6,143 bases of DNA. Source: JBEIJQ01 sp040380145 (GTDB lineage: Bacteria; Bacteroidota; Bacteroidia; Chitinophagales; Saprospiraceae). Made by a program: the position numbers and the translations under genes. Shown piece after piece: positions 1 through 6,127 of the stretch (position 1 is the stretch's first letter; every line of letters begins with the position of its first letter). Under the pieces are notes generated by a model. That model saw nothing but the letters and a program-made list of their open reading frames with translations. It had not been told where the DNA came from and searched no databases. The stretch spans positions 1-6,143 of the forward strand of contig JBEIJQ010000168.1 of assembly GCA_040380145.1 (NCBI GenBank), written 5' to 3'.

Positions 1-1
1 G

Positions 2-517
2 TTGGAAGGATCGGGGTCCGTCGCCGGTTTCGACCTTCGGAGCCTGAAGCCCGCCGAAGTGCCATTCCTGCGCAGGAAACTCGGCATCGTTTTCCAAGAC
101 TTCAATCTGCTCGGCGACCGCACTGCCGGTGAAAACCTCTTGTTCGTGCTCCGCGCCACGGGTTGGGAGGATCGGGAAAAAATGCGTGCCCGGGCCATGG
201 AACTGCTCGACCGCGTGGGGCTGGCCGAGGCCTTCGACCGCTTTCCGCACGAACTGTCCGGCGGTGAGCAGCAGCGGGTCGTGATCGCCCGCGCCCTGCT
301 CAACGAGCCCAAAATCATCCTCGCCGACGAACCCACCGGCCATTTGGATCCCGACACCTCGGACGAGGTGCTGCGCCTGCTGCGCAAACTTTCCGAAGAA
401 GACCATGTGGCCGTGCTGATGGCCACCCACGATTATTTGACGCTGGAAAAATTCCCCGCCCGCATCGTGCGCTGCCAAGACGGAAAAGTCGGCGACGAAC
501 AGACTTACGGAATCTGA
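2..517 (+). CDS. ftsE: Cell division ABC transporter ATP-binding protein FtsE (5'-truncated by window edge)
   Basis: This is the C-terminal three quarters of an ABC-type ATPase. Visible in order (fragment numbering) are the Q-loop FQDFNLL (31-37), the signature LSGGEQQR (85-92), Walker B with its catalytic glutamate IILADEPTG (105-113), the D-loop HLDP (114-117) and the switch histidine in ATHDY (H143). The Walker A motif must lie left of the window. Known FtsE proteins are about 220-230 residues, so roughly 55 are missing, and the TTG at base 2 is internal rather than the start. The stretch RRKLGIVFQDFNLL and the ending around KFPARIVRC are typical of FtsE rather than LolD or MacB. In known systems FtsE pairs with the membrane protein FtsX at the divisome to activate peptidoglycan hydrolases. 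No ftsX follows here; the next gene is an OstA-like protein. A LolD-type exporter ATPase is the main alternative. The D-loop has His where FtsE usually has Asn. Confidence 0.88.
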   Translation: MEGSGSVAGFDLRSLKPAEVPFLRRKLGIVFQDFNLLGDRTAGENLLFVLRATGWEDREKMRARAMELLDRVGLAEAFDRFPHELSGGEQQRVVIARALLNEPKIILADEPTGHLDPDTSDEVLRLLRKLSEEDHVAVLMATHDYLTLEKFPARIVRCQDGKVGDEQTYGI

Positions 518-548
518 TCCGGCCCGCGAACCATCGCACTGGGGCAAC

Positions 549-572
549 TTTGGCCGTGGCGCTTTACTTTTG
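549..572 (+). promoter_or_regulatory. Possible Bacteroidota-type promoter before the OstA-like gene
   Basis: TACTTTTG at 565-572 matches the Bacteroidota -7 box TAnnTTTG exactly, and a TTTG lies upstream at 549-552. The spacer of 12 bases is shorter than the roughly 19-20 usual for that sigma factor, so the upstream box may be chance. Transcription would begin only a few bases before the ATG at 581, implying a leaderless or nearly leaderless message. No Shine-Dalgarno sequence precedes that ATG, which fits but does not prove this. A single 8-base match in a short gap can arise by chance. Confidence 0.28.
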
Positions 573-580
573 GGCCCGGT

Positions 581-2359
581 ATGCGTCCTTTATATATCGT
601 TTTGATTTTGCTGCTCTCTTCGGTGCGCTTGTCGGCACAGGCCCCGCCCAACCCCGGCGCTCAAGGGGCCGAGGAAAGGGCGGTGGACATCGTCTATTCC
701 GATTACCTCGAGGTGGACGGCGATGTGAAGCGCCTGACCGGCCTTCAACGGCCCAACCATTTCCGCCAAGACACCGTGGACTTCTTTTGTTGGCGCGGGA
801 CTCTTTTGCCCGATAATTTCCTCACCGCCGCCGGCGATGTCCAGATCGTGCAGCCGGACTCCGTGACGGTTTTTTCGGACAGCCTTTTTTACCACGGCAA
901 CGAGCGCGAGGCCAGCCTTTTCGGGGAAGTGGTGATCGCCGACCGCGAGGCCACTTTGTTCTCGCCAAGGGTGGACTACGACCTCGACACCGAAATCGCC
1001 GTGTATCCGGCCGGCGCCCTGATCGTGAAGGATTCCGCCCAGCTGACCAGCCGAAAAGGGGAATACCATGTCAAAACGGACATGGCGTATTTCCGCGATT
1101 CGGTGCGCATCGCGCACCCCGATTTCCAGCTCGCGGCCGACACGCTGGCGTACAACACCGCCACGGAAACCGCTTTTTTCCACGGCCCCACCGATATCCG
1201 ACAGGACGAAAGGTGGATCTACTGCGAGGGGGGGTATTACCGCACGGCCGACAAGTACGCGGTTTTCGAGAAAAACGCCCGGTTCCAGGATCCCGAAAAC
1301 GGTCGTTTGGCGTATGGCGACCGCATCGTGTACGACGGCGCCAGCGGGCTGTACCGCTTGGAGGGCAACGCCTATTTCGAAGACACTGCCAAGGCCGTAT
1401 ATGCCGATACGATCCTGTACGACGAAAACCGCAAGCAGTACGATTTCCGCGGTCGCCCCCAATTCGTCGAGCGCGACGGCAGCCAGTCCGTCACGGCGGA
1501 CTTTTCCACCTACGACGAAACGGGCAACACGATGCGGTTCCGGCAGAATGTGGTGGTGCAGGATTCCACCAAGACGCTCTGGACCGATTCCTTGGACTAT
1601 CACCGAGACTCACACCTCGGACAGGCACGCGGCCACGTGGTCTGGCGCGATTCGGCCGACAATTCCTCGCTTACCTGCGGTGCATTGGACTACAACGACA
1701 GCACCGGCTACCTGCTGGCCTTCCGTCGTCCCGAACTGATATTTCTGATCGACGGCGATACCCTTTGGCTGTGGGCCGATACCCTGCGCTCGGAGCTCGA
1801 TTCGGTGGGCGGCGAGGCGCGCACGCTGTACGGGCATAGGCACGTACAAGTATATAAAAGCGATCTGCAGGCCACCAGCGATTCGTTGGTCTTTCGATCG
1901 GTGGACTCGGTTTTTGTCTTTTACCAAGATCCCGTAATGTGGGCCGATACCTCCCAATTCTCTGCCGATACGCTGATGGTCGGCCTGAAAAACAAAAAGA
2001 TAGATTTTGTCCACCTGTTCAACCGAGCGTTCATTCTTAACCGTCCCGACTCCACTTTTTACAACCAGATCAAGGGCGACGACATCCAAGTGCGCTTTTC
2101 CGATGGCGAGGCCAGGACGATGCACGTTTTCCGAGAAGGAGAGGTGGTGTATTATGTTCAGGACAATTCCAGGGCCTTTTCAGGTGTCAACAAGACGATC
2201 TGCGAGGATATGCTGGTTTTTTTCGGAAAAAACAAGGTGGAACAGATTCGTTTTTATAAAAATCCCAAGGCCGTGCTGTACCCGATGGGGCAAGTGAACC
2301 ACCGCAGTCTGCAGCTGGACGGCTTTCGTGCGAGGCAGATGCCGGGCCGGCGGAAATAG
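581..2359 (+). CDS. OstA/LptA-like LPS-transport protein (long Bacteroidota form)
   Basis: This is a secreted protein of 592 residues. It opens with a signal peptide: R2, a hydrophobic core at about 4-14, and a likely cleavage after LSA (residues 17-19). The rest is rich in short beta-strand repeats with recurring phrases such as ADTLAYN (186-192), ADTILYDE (275-282), TDSLDYHRD (335-343), CGALDYND (366-373) and SDSLVF (433-438). This is the pattern of the OstA/LptA beta-jellyroll family. Residues ~60-210 look like the OstA-like N-terminal domain and ~490-570 like the family's conserved C-terminal part (NQIKGDDIQVRF, then SGVNKTICEDMLVFF). LptA-type proteins bridge the periplasm and carry LPS from the inner membrane to LptD. 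E. coli LptA is much shorter (about 185 residues), while the multi-repeat form is normal in Bacteroidota. The ATG at 581 is chosen because the signal peptide starts there. No Shine-Dalgarno sequence is visible. It lies 63 bases after the ftsE-like gene on the same strand. The family call is firm; the exact role in LPS transport is inferred. Confidence 0.85.
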   Translation: MRPLYIVLILLLSSVRLSAQAPPNPGAQGAEERAVDIVYSDYLEVDGDVKRLTGLQRPNHFRQDTVDFFCWRGTLLPDNFLTAAGDVQIVQPDSVTVFSDSLFYHGNEREASLFGEVVIADREATLFSPRVDYDLDTEIAVYPAGALIVKDSAQLTSRKGEYHVKTDMAYFRDSVRIAHPDFQLAADTLAYNTATETAFFHGPTDIRQDERWIYCEGGYYRTADKYAVFEKNARFQDPENGRLAYGDRIVYDGASGLYRLEGNAYFEDTAKAVYADTILYDENRKQYDFRGRPQFVERDGSQSVTADFSTYDETGNTMRFRQNVVVQDSTKTLWTDSLDYHRDSHLGQARGHVVWRDSADNSSLTCGALDYNDSTGYLLAFRRPELIFLIDGDTLWLWADTLRSELDSVGGEARTLYGHRHVQVYKSDLQATSDSLVFRSVDSVFVFYQDPVMWADTSQFSADTLMVGLKNKKIDFVHLFNRAFILNRPDSTFYNQIKGDDIQVRFSDGEARTMHVFREGEVVYYVQDNSRAFSGVNKTICEDMLVFFGKNKVEQIRFYKNPKAVLYPMGQVNHRSLQLDGFRARQMPGRRK

Positions 2360-2362
2360 GAT

Positions 2363-2384
2363 TTTGGGAAAAAAAATATCTTTG
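2363..2384 (+). promoter_or_regulatory. Bacteroidota-type promoter before the TPR membrane protein
   Basis: TATCTTTG at 2377-2384 is an exact TAnnTTTG -7 box and is followed by C, as is common in this phylum. A TTTTGGG run lies upstream at 2362-2368, about 10 bases away, and the intervening sequence is an A tract. No TTG element sits at the standard -33 distance. Transcription would start near 2390, giving a leader of about 30 bases before the ATG at 2423. The position in a 63-base AT-rich gap between two genes supports a real promoter, so the downstream gene can probably be transcribed independently of the OstA-like gene. Confidence 0.5.
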
Positions 2385-2422
2385 CTTTTCGGAAAAAAAG
2401 TCCCCTCAAAAACCGACTCTAT

Positions 2423-4399
2423 ATGGCGTCTTCCCCCAAAAAAAGCAAGCAGGCCCCCGCTCGGCCCTCAACGACCGCCGAAGGAACCCAGAAGACCGCG
2501 AGTCCGCCGTCCGCGTCCTCCATCGGGCCCAACGCCTGGCGGCTTCCGTTGGCGATCGTGGGCCTGCTGATATTGGTCTGGGCGGCCTATTGGAACGCCA
2601 CCGACAACACCTGGGTGAGCTGGGACGATCAAGAATATGTGACCGAGCGCCCCGAGGTGCTCAACCCCACGCCCGAAAATGTGTCCAAGCTCTGGCGCAT
2701 CCCGGTCTCTTTGAACTACCATCCGCTGACGATGACCACCCTGGCTTGGAACAGCCGCTCGGCCCCCAAGGATCCCGAATCGCTGAAAACCGATCCGGCC
2801 ACGAAGATTCCCGAAGCCGCCCCTTTTATCCGCTACAATATCTGGCTGCACGGGCTGAATACCGCTCTGGTGCTGCTGTTTGTCTTCATGCTCACCCGGG
2901 GCAACTGGGGCGTATCGCTGTTCACCGCCGTGCTGTTCGGCATCCATCCCATGCACGTGGAATCGGTCGCTTGGGTTTCGGAGCGCAAAGATGTGCTGTA
3001 CAGTTTCTTTTTCTTGGGCGGACTGGTCGCTTACCTGCGATATGTGGACAAAAAATCCGTGCCGTGGCTGGTGCTGGCCTTTGGGTTGCTGGTGCTCTCG
3101 TGCCTGTCCAAGGCAATGGCGGTGGTACTGCCCATGGTGTTTTTCGCCGTGGATGCGTACAGGGGGCGCTCGTTGACGGATTGGCGGGTTTGGGCAGAAA
3201 AATTGCCGTTTTTCGCTGTTTCGCTGTTTTTCGGCCTGATGGCCCTCAGTGTGCAGGGCGGCGGTGATTTCCACGGATTTTTGGAGGTCAACCGCGCATT
3301 CGGTACTTCCAAGGCCATCGCCGATCCCGAGATTTTCTCCGGCCTTCAGCGTTTGCAGTTCGGGGCCTACGGCTACATGATGTATGTGTGGAAATTTTTC
3401 TTCCCCGTTGGGCTGTGCACTTTTTACCCCTATCCGACCGAGGCCGAACTGGCCGGCGGATTCGGCATCAAACTGTGGGCGGGGGTGCTGTTTTTCTTGG
3501 GCAGCCTCGGTTGGGCGGCTTTTTCCCTTTTCAGAAAAAAGCGCCTGTGGCCTTTTGCCGTCGGTTTTTACTTTTTCACCGCGGTGCTCGTGTTGCAGTT
3601 TTTGGCCGTGGGCAAAGTCATCATGGCCGATCGCTACGCTTATCTGCCCTACATCGGATTGGCCTTTTTGGTGCTGCAGGGGCTGTATGAACTGGTAGAA
3701 AAAAGCCGTCCCGGGCAGATGGCCCTCTGGGTTGGAGCAGGTGCTTTTTCTGTGTTTTGCCTGTTTGGGACGGTCAAGCAAGTGGATGTTTGGCAAAACA
3801 GCCGCACCCTTTGGGAAAATGTGATCGCGCAATATCCCTCCGTGCCCGATGCCTACAATTACCTCTGTTCTTGGTACGGAAAGAGCGGCAATTTGGAAAT
3901 GGCCAAAAGCGTCTTCGACCAAGGAATCCGGGCCGGTGCGCAGAGCGCGGACATTTATGAAGGCATGGGAAATTATCACGGCAGCAAGGGCCGACCGGAT
4001 TCTGCCGTTTACTTTTTCAACTTGGCGGTGAAAATGCAGCCCGACAAGGGAAAGTACTATTACAACCGAGGCACGGCCTACACGATGATCAACCCCGATT
4101 CTTCGATCGCCGATTTTTCGAGGGCCATTCAGTTGGGGGTCGAAACGGTGGGCGAGGCGTATGTGCGCAGGGCCCAGGGCTACATTTCCAAGGGCGACTA
4201 CGCCGCCGCGCTGAAAGATCTGGACCAGGCCATCAATACTTTCAATGTGCGGGTTCCTTATGCGTATCAGAACCGCGGTATCTGCCAGTATTATCTCAAC
4301 AACTATCCGGCGGCCCGGGCCGATGCCCAACAGGCCCTCAAAATGAATCCCAACATGCCGCAGGCCCAGCAGATCATGACCCTGACGGGAGGCAACTGA
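2423..4399 (+). CDS. TMTC-like polytopic membrane protein with C-terminal TPRs (putative GT-C glycosyltransferase)
   Basis: The protein has 658 residues. Residues 1-38 form a Lys/Pro/Ser/Ala-rich tail, presumably cytoplasmic. A first membrane segment (~41-57) is followed by the acidic loop motif WDDQEYV (67-73; D68, D69) and NYHPLT (98-103). About ten more hydrophobic segments run to ~450. Conserved-looking loops are HPMHVESVAWVSERKD (175-190), SKAMAVVLP (229-237) and MADRYAYLPYIG (401-412). These are typical of bacterial relatives of eukaryotic TMTC and PMT proteins, GT-C enzymes that use lipid-linked sugars, with an acidic pair in the first external loop as the expected catalytic site. Five TPRs follow (~475-507, 509-541, 543-575, 577-609, 612-644), probably exposed on the outer face of the membrane. 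Acceptor and donor cannot be read from sequence, and transferase activity is inferred from the family. The loop between 110 and 135 (Lys/Pro/Asp-rich) looks longer than usual. The ATG at 2423 follows a good promoter box. The stop codon overlaps an ATG (ATGA, 4397-4401). Confidence 0.82.
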   Translation: MASSPKKSKQAPARPSTTAEGTQKTASPPSASSIGPNAWRLPLAIVGLLILVWAAYWNATDNTWVSWDDQEYVTERPEVLNPTPENVSKLWRIPVSLNYHPLTMTTLAWNSRSAPKDPESLKTDPATKIPEAAPFIRYNIWLHGLNTALVLLFVFMLTRGNWGVSLFTAVLFGIHPMHVESVAWVSERKDVLYSFFFLGGLVAYLRYVDKKSVPWLVLAFGLLVLSCLSKAMAVVLPMVFFAVDAYRGRSLTDWRVWAEKLPFFAVSLFFGLMALSVQGGGDFHGFLEVNRAFGTSKAIADPEIFSGLQRLQFGAYGYMMYVWKFFFPVGLCTFYPYPTEAELAGGFGIKLWAGVLFFLGSLGWAAFSLFRKKRLWPFAVGFYFFTAVLVLQFLAVGKVIMADRYAYLPYIGLAFLVLQGLYELVEKSRPGQMALWVGAGAFSVFCLFGTVKQVDVWQNSRTLWENVIAQYPSVPDAYNYLCSWYGKSGNLEMAKSVFDQGIRAGAQSADIYEGMGNYHGSKGRPDSAVYFFNLAVKMQPDKGKYYYNRGTAYTMINPDSSIADFSRAIQLGVETVGEAYVRRAQGYISKGDYAAALKDLDQAINTFNVRVPYAYQNRGICQYYLNNYPAARADAQQALKMNPNMPQAQQIMTLTGGN

Positions 4400-4439
4400 T
4401 GTTCGACCGTACGGCCGCTCAAAACCCTACAAAACACCT

Positions 4440-4814
4440 TTGCGCTTGATCAGAAAGGAATTTCCCCCCGCCGGCACCCCCTCCTACATGGGCGGGGTTT
4501 GCGACGGCAAGGTCTTTCGGATCGCTTTTCGCGGAAGCAGTCTGGAAAAAGCGTACGACATGGTGCGCGCCTTTCTGCACGAGGAGGGATACGGCGATGT
4601 GCCCGTGCCGGCCAATGCCGGGGAGTTGAAACTGTTCAAGCGTCCGCGGCGCGCCCAAACGGGCCTGTTCGACGAAGTGGGCTATGTGCACAACCCTGTC
4701 AAAATACTTTTTCCCGCCAAATCCCCCGGGCGCGGCGCCTTGTTGGAAGTGTATCTGTACGACGAATCGGAGCCTCGGCATTTGTTGCGCTTCCACGGTT
4801 TGATCTCCGATTGA
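4440..4814 (+). CDS. Conserved-looking hypothetical protein, 124 aa, probable TTG start
   Basis: I do not recognise a named family. The product is a small soluble protein without a signal peptide or membrane segment, and with mixed alpha/beta character. Notable stretches are SYMGGVCDGKVFRIAFRG (17-34), a helix around LEKAYDMVRAFLHEEGYGDV (37-56), the basic KLFKRPRRAQ (69-78), the GYVHNPVKILFP segment (85-96) and an acidic LYDESEP near the end. It reads as a real gene, with coding-like composition and coherent secondary structure. The start is uncertain. TTG at 4440 gives MRLIRKEF and is the best guess, TTG at 4446 is also possible, and the first in-frame ATG (4488) would cut off a plausible N-terminus. 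The reading frame stays open back to 4386, but with no start codon before 4440. An ATG overlapping the previous stop (4399) is in another frame and ends after 16 codons. It follows the TPR membrane protein by 40 bases, so the two are probably co-transcribed. It converges on the minus-strand gene with a 16-base gap. Confidence 0.7.
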   Translation: MRLIRKEFPPAGTPSYMGGVCDGKVFRIAFRGSSLEKAYDMVRAFLHEEGYGDVPVPANAGELKLFKRPRRAQTGLFDEVGYVHNPVKILFPAKSPGRGALLEVYLYDESEPRHLLRFHGLISD

Positions 4815-4830
4815 TCCTAGGGCGGGCGCC

Positions 4831-5676
4831 TCAGCGGTCCCATTTTTTCAAACCGTTCTCTTCGATGACAGACAACAGGACGGTCGCGAAGTCCGGTACG
4901 GCCGAATAGCCCGCTACCGAAAGTGCCTCTGCCCATTTTGACGGGTCTTTGCCAGCCCTCTGGGCTATTTCCGAAAGGGGGGGGCGGCTCAGCAGCACGC
5001 TGTGGGCGCGGAAGGAAGTCCAATGGTTTTCGTAAGCGGTCATGCACTGTCCCTCGGCATCGAATTGACCGACCACGCCCTCCCGTAGCGGGTTGAGCCC
5101 GCAGGAAATGGAAAAAATATTGTTGGCTTGCAGGGTGGCCGCCGTGGTACCGGCCAAGCTGTGGATCATGGCCGAACCGAGGATGACCGAGGCCGGCGTG
5201 CCGAATTTTCTGGATTCTTTTTGTGCGATGGGACCGAACCGCTTCACGAAAGCCTCCCGCTTAGAAGCGGCCATGGAGCGCAATTGCTCCAAAATCTTGG
5301 AGCCGCGTGCAACGGGATTGTCCGCTAACGGCAAAAGAGAACCTTGTGCCGCTTGGGGCGGCCCGTCCTTTTCAATCAGATGCCTTTTTTCGCTGCCTCC
5401 CCCGCCTCGCCAGCCGATGCGGACATCGAGCAGATGGCGAAAGACAAATACCAACACCAAAAGTGCCACGGCCAAGGTAAACCAATGCCGCCGCATTCTT
5501 TGCAGCAGCGGGCCTTCCCGAAAGTCGAACGATCCGATGCCTAGCCACAACAACAGTCTGTTCAACAGACCTGAACGGGTTGGTTTTCCGACGAAAGAAC
5601 CGAAATGGCCGGTTGCGGCCGAATCTCGTATGTGGTCGGGTCGGCGAGGGGCAGATGGGTTTTGCGTTTGCTCCAT
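4831..5676 (-). CDS. Membrane-anchored glucosaminidase-domain (GH73-like) protein with substituted catalytic residue
   Basis: The protein has 281 residues. The first 65 are charged and presumably cytoplasmic, ending in QRMRRHW. They precede a single membrane segment (~66-80, LAVALLVLVFVF), so the rest should be periplasmic (type II topology). A Gly/Pro/Ser-rich linker leads to a glucosaminidase-like domain (~143-276). Recognisable landmarks are FVKRFGPIAQKESRKFGTPASVIL (143-166), NNIFSISC (185-192, matching NNxFGIKC in relatives), an AYENHWTSFRAHSVLL stretch (214-229) and GYSAVPDF (256-263). Active members of this family cleave the N-acetylglucosaminyl-N-acetylmuramyl bond in peptidoglycan using a glutamate in a motif like AxLESxxG. 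Here the aligned segment is GSAMIHSLAG, with H172 (codon 5161-5163, CAC on the minus strand) where the glutamate is expected. It may therefore bind peptidoglycan without cutting it, or be a diverged enzyme. The frame is intact, with no sign of decay. The ATG at 5674-5676 has no Shine-Dalgarno sequence. Lytic activity should not be assumed. Confidence 0.8.
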   Translation of the reverse strand: MEQTQNPSAPRRPDHIRDSAATGHFGSFVGKPTRSGLLNRLLLWLGIGSFDFREGPLLQRMRRHWFTLAVALLVLVFVFRHLLDVRIGWRGGGGSEKRHLIEKDGPPQAAQGSLLPLADNPVARGSKILEQLRSMAASKREAFVKRFGPIAQKESRKFGTPASVILGSAMIHSLAGTTAATLQANNIFSISCGLNPLREGVVGQFDAEGQCMTAYENHWTSFRAHSVLLSRPPLSEIAQRAGKDPSKWAEALSVAGYSAVPDFATVLLSVIEENGLKKWDR

Positions 5677-5727
5677 TTCTCAAAGGGTGAACGGGTCTTG
5701 GAATGCGGTTTCTTCGATTCAAACGAA

Positions 5728-5756
5728 AATATAAAACAAAATGTTTCTTTTGTAAA
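5728..5756 (-). promoter_or_regulatory. Candidate promoter for the glucosaminidase-like gene
   Basis: Read on the minus strand, TTTACA (5756-5751) is followed after exactly 17 bases by TATATT (5733-5728). Each hexamer is one base off the general sigma-70 consensus and the spacing is ideal. Transcription would start near 5721, leaving a leader of about 45 bases before the ATG at 5676. The usual Bacteroidota TAnnTTTG box is present only imperfectly here (TATTTTCG overlapping the same place). AT-rich DNA produces such matches easily, so this is a candidate only. Confidence 0.35.
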
Positions 5757-5808
5757 GTAAATTTAGCGTCCGAAAAATGCTTTCGAAGCCGATTGTCAAG
5801 ACTCTCGC

Positions 5809-5832
5809 ATCTTTTTTTTGGGAAAAAAAGAT
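5809..5832. repeat. Perfect inverted repeat, 10-bp arms, 4-base loop
   Basis: ATCTTTTTTT (5809-5818) pairs perfectly with AAAAAAAGAT (5823-5832) around the loop TGGG. The stem is almost all A:T and has no GC clamp, so it is a poor intrinsic terminator on either strand. It may be a bent-DNA or protein-binding element upstream of the glucosaminidase-like gene, or a chance product of A/T runs. Confidence 0.45.
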
Positions 5833-5833
5833 C

Positions 5834-5857
5834 ATGACACGATCGGGAACATGTCAT
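5834..5857. repeat. Spaced inverted repeat ATGACA-N12-TGTCAT
   Basis: ATGACA (5834-5839) and TGTCAT (5852-5857) are exact reverse complements separated by 12 bases, so the arm centres are 18 bases apart. The repeat begins two bases after the A/T hairpin at 5809-5832. The arrangement resembles a dimeric regulator operator, but arms of six bases can occur by chance and no regulator gene is in view. Confidence 0.25.
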
Positions 5858-6095
5858 CTCGGGTTCAGGCAAAACGCTTCCGTTGGATGGGCTTAAAAAA
5901 TTAGAGCAGACCAAGAAGCTATGATGACTATTTCGGTACCTTTCAAGCAGTATTTTGCACTTTCCCAATGGGGGGAAGCACACCAGGATGGAAAACCAAG
6001 GTTCAACATACAAGGCAAAAACCAAAATCGAACCGACACAGTGGCCGCTTAATCCATAGGTTACTTAATCTTATAAATTTAATTGAGTTTGTAAA

Positions 6096-6127
6096 AAATC
6101 GAAACGCGATTTGTAAGGAAATCTTAC
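6096..6127. repeat. Two adjacent short inverted repeats near the right edge
   Basis: AAATCG (6096-6101) pairs with CGATTT (6107-6112) around a 5-base loop. Directly after it GTAAG (6113-6117) pairs with CTTAC (6123-6127), also around 5 bases. Each is short. The pair lies in AT-rich DNA that may be the 5' region of a gene outside the window. No promoter with good spacing was found with them. Confidence 0.25.

Noticed and set aside
590..1603. A 337-codon open frame on the minus strand opposite the OstA-like gene
   Set aside because: It is an antisense shadow of a convincing secreted beta-repeat protein and its translation has no recognisable motif.
2380..2405. A CTTTT/AAAAG hairpin before the TPR gene
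   Set aside because: The weak 5-bp A/T stem has no following T tract and overlaps the promoter. It is more likely a result of A/T runs.
2468..4330. A 620-codon open frame on the minus strand opposite the TPR membrane protein
   Set aside because: It mirrors the codon structure of a GC-rich gene. The translation is His/Gln/Arg/Gly-rich with no domain logic, while the plus strand gives a clear membrane and TPR protein.
4805..4860. A possible bidirectional terminator between the convergent genes (GC-rich sequence followed by a T run at 4845-4850)
   Set aside because: I could not draw a stable stem of more than a few base pairs adjoining the T run, so it is not supported as an intrinsic terminator.
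5372..6025. A 217-codon minus-strand frame overlapping the start of the glucosaminidase-like gene and the AT-rich spacer
   Set aside because: It runs across the candidate promoter and the composition change. Its product is Arg/Phe/Cys/Pro-rich with no coherent features, and its end lies out of frame within a real gene.
5921..6052. A 43-codon plus-strand frame with a purine-rich stretch before its ATG
   Set aside because: It is short, has no motif or membrane segment, and AT-rich spacer DNA gives such frames by chance. It could be revisited only if conserved in relatives.
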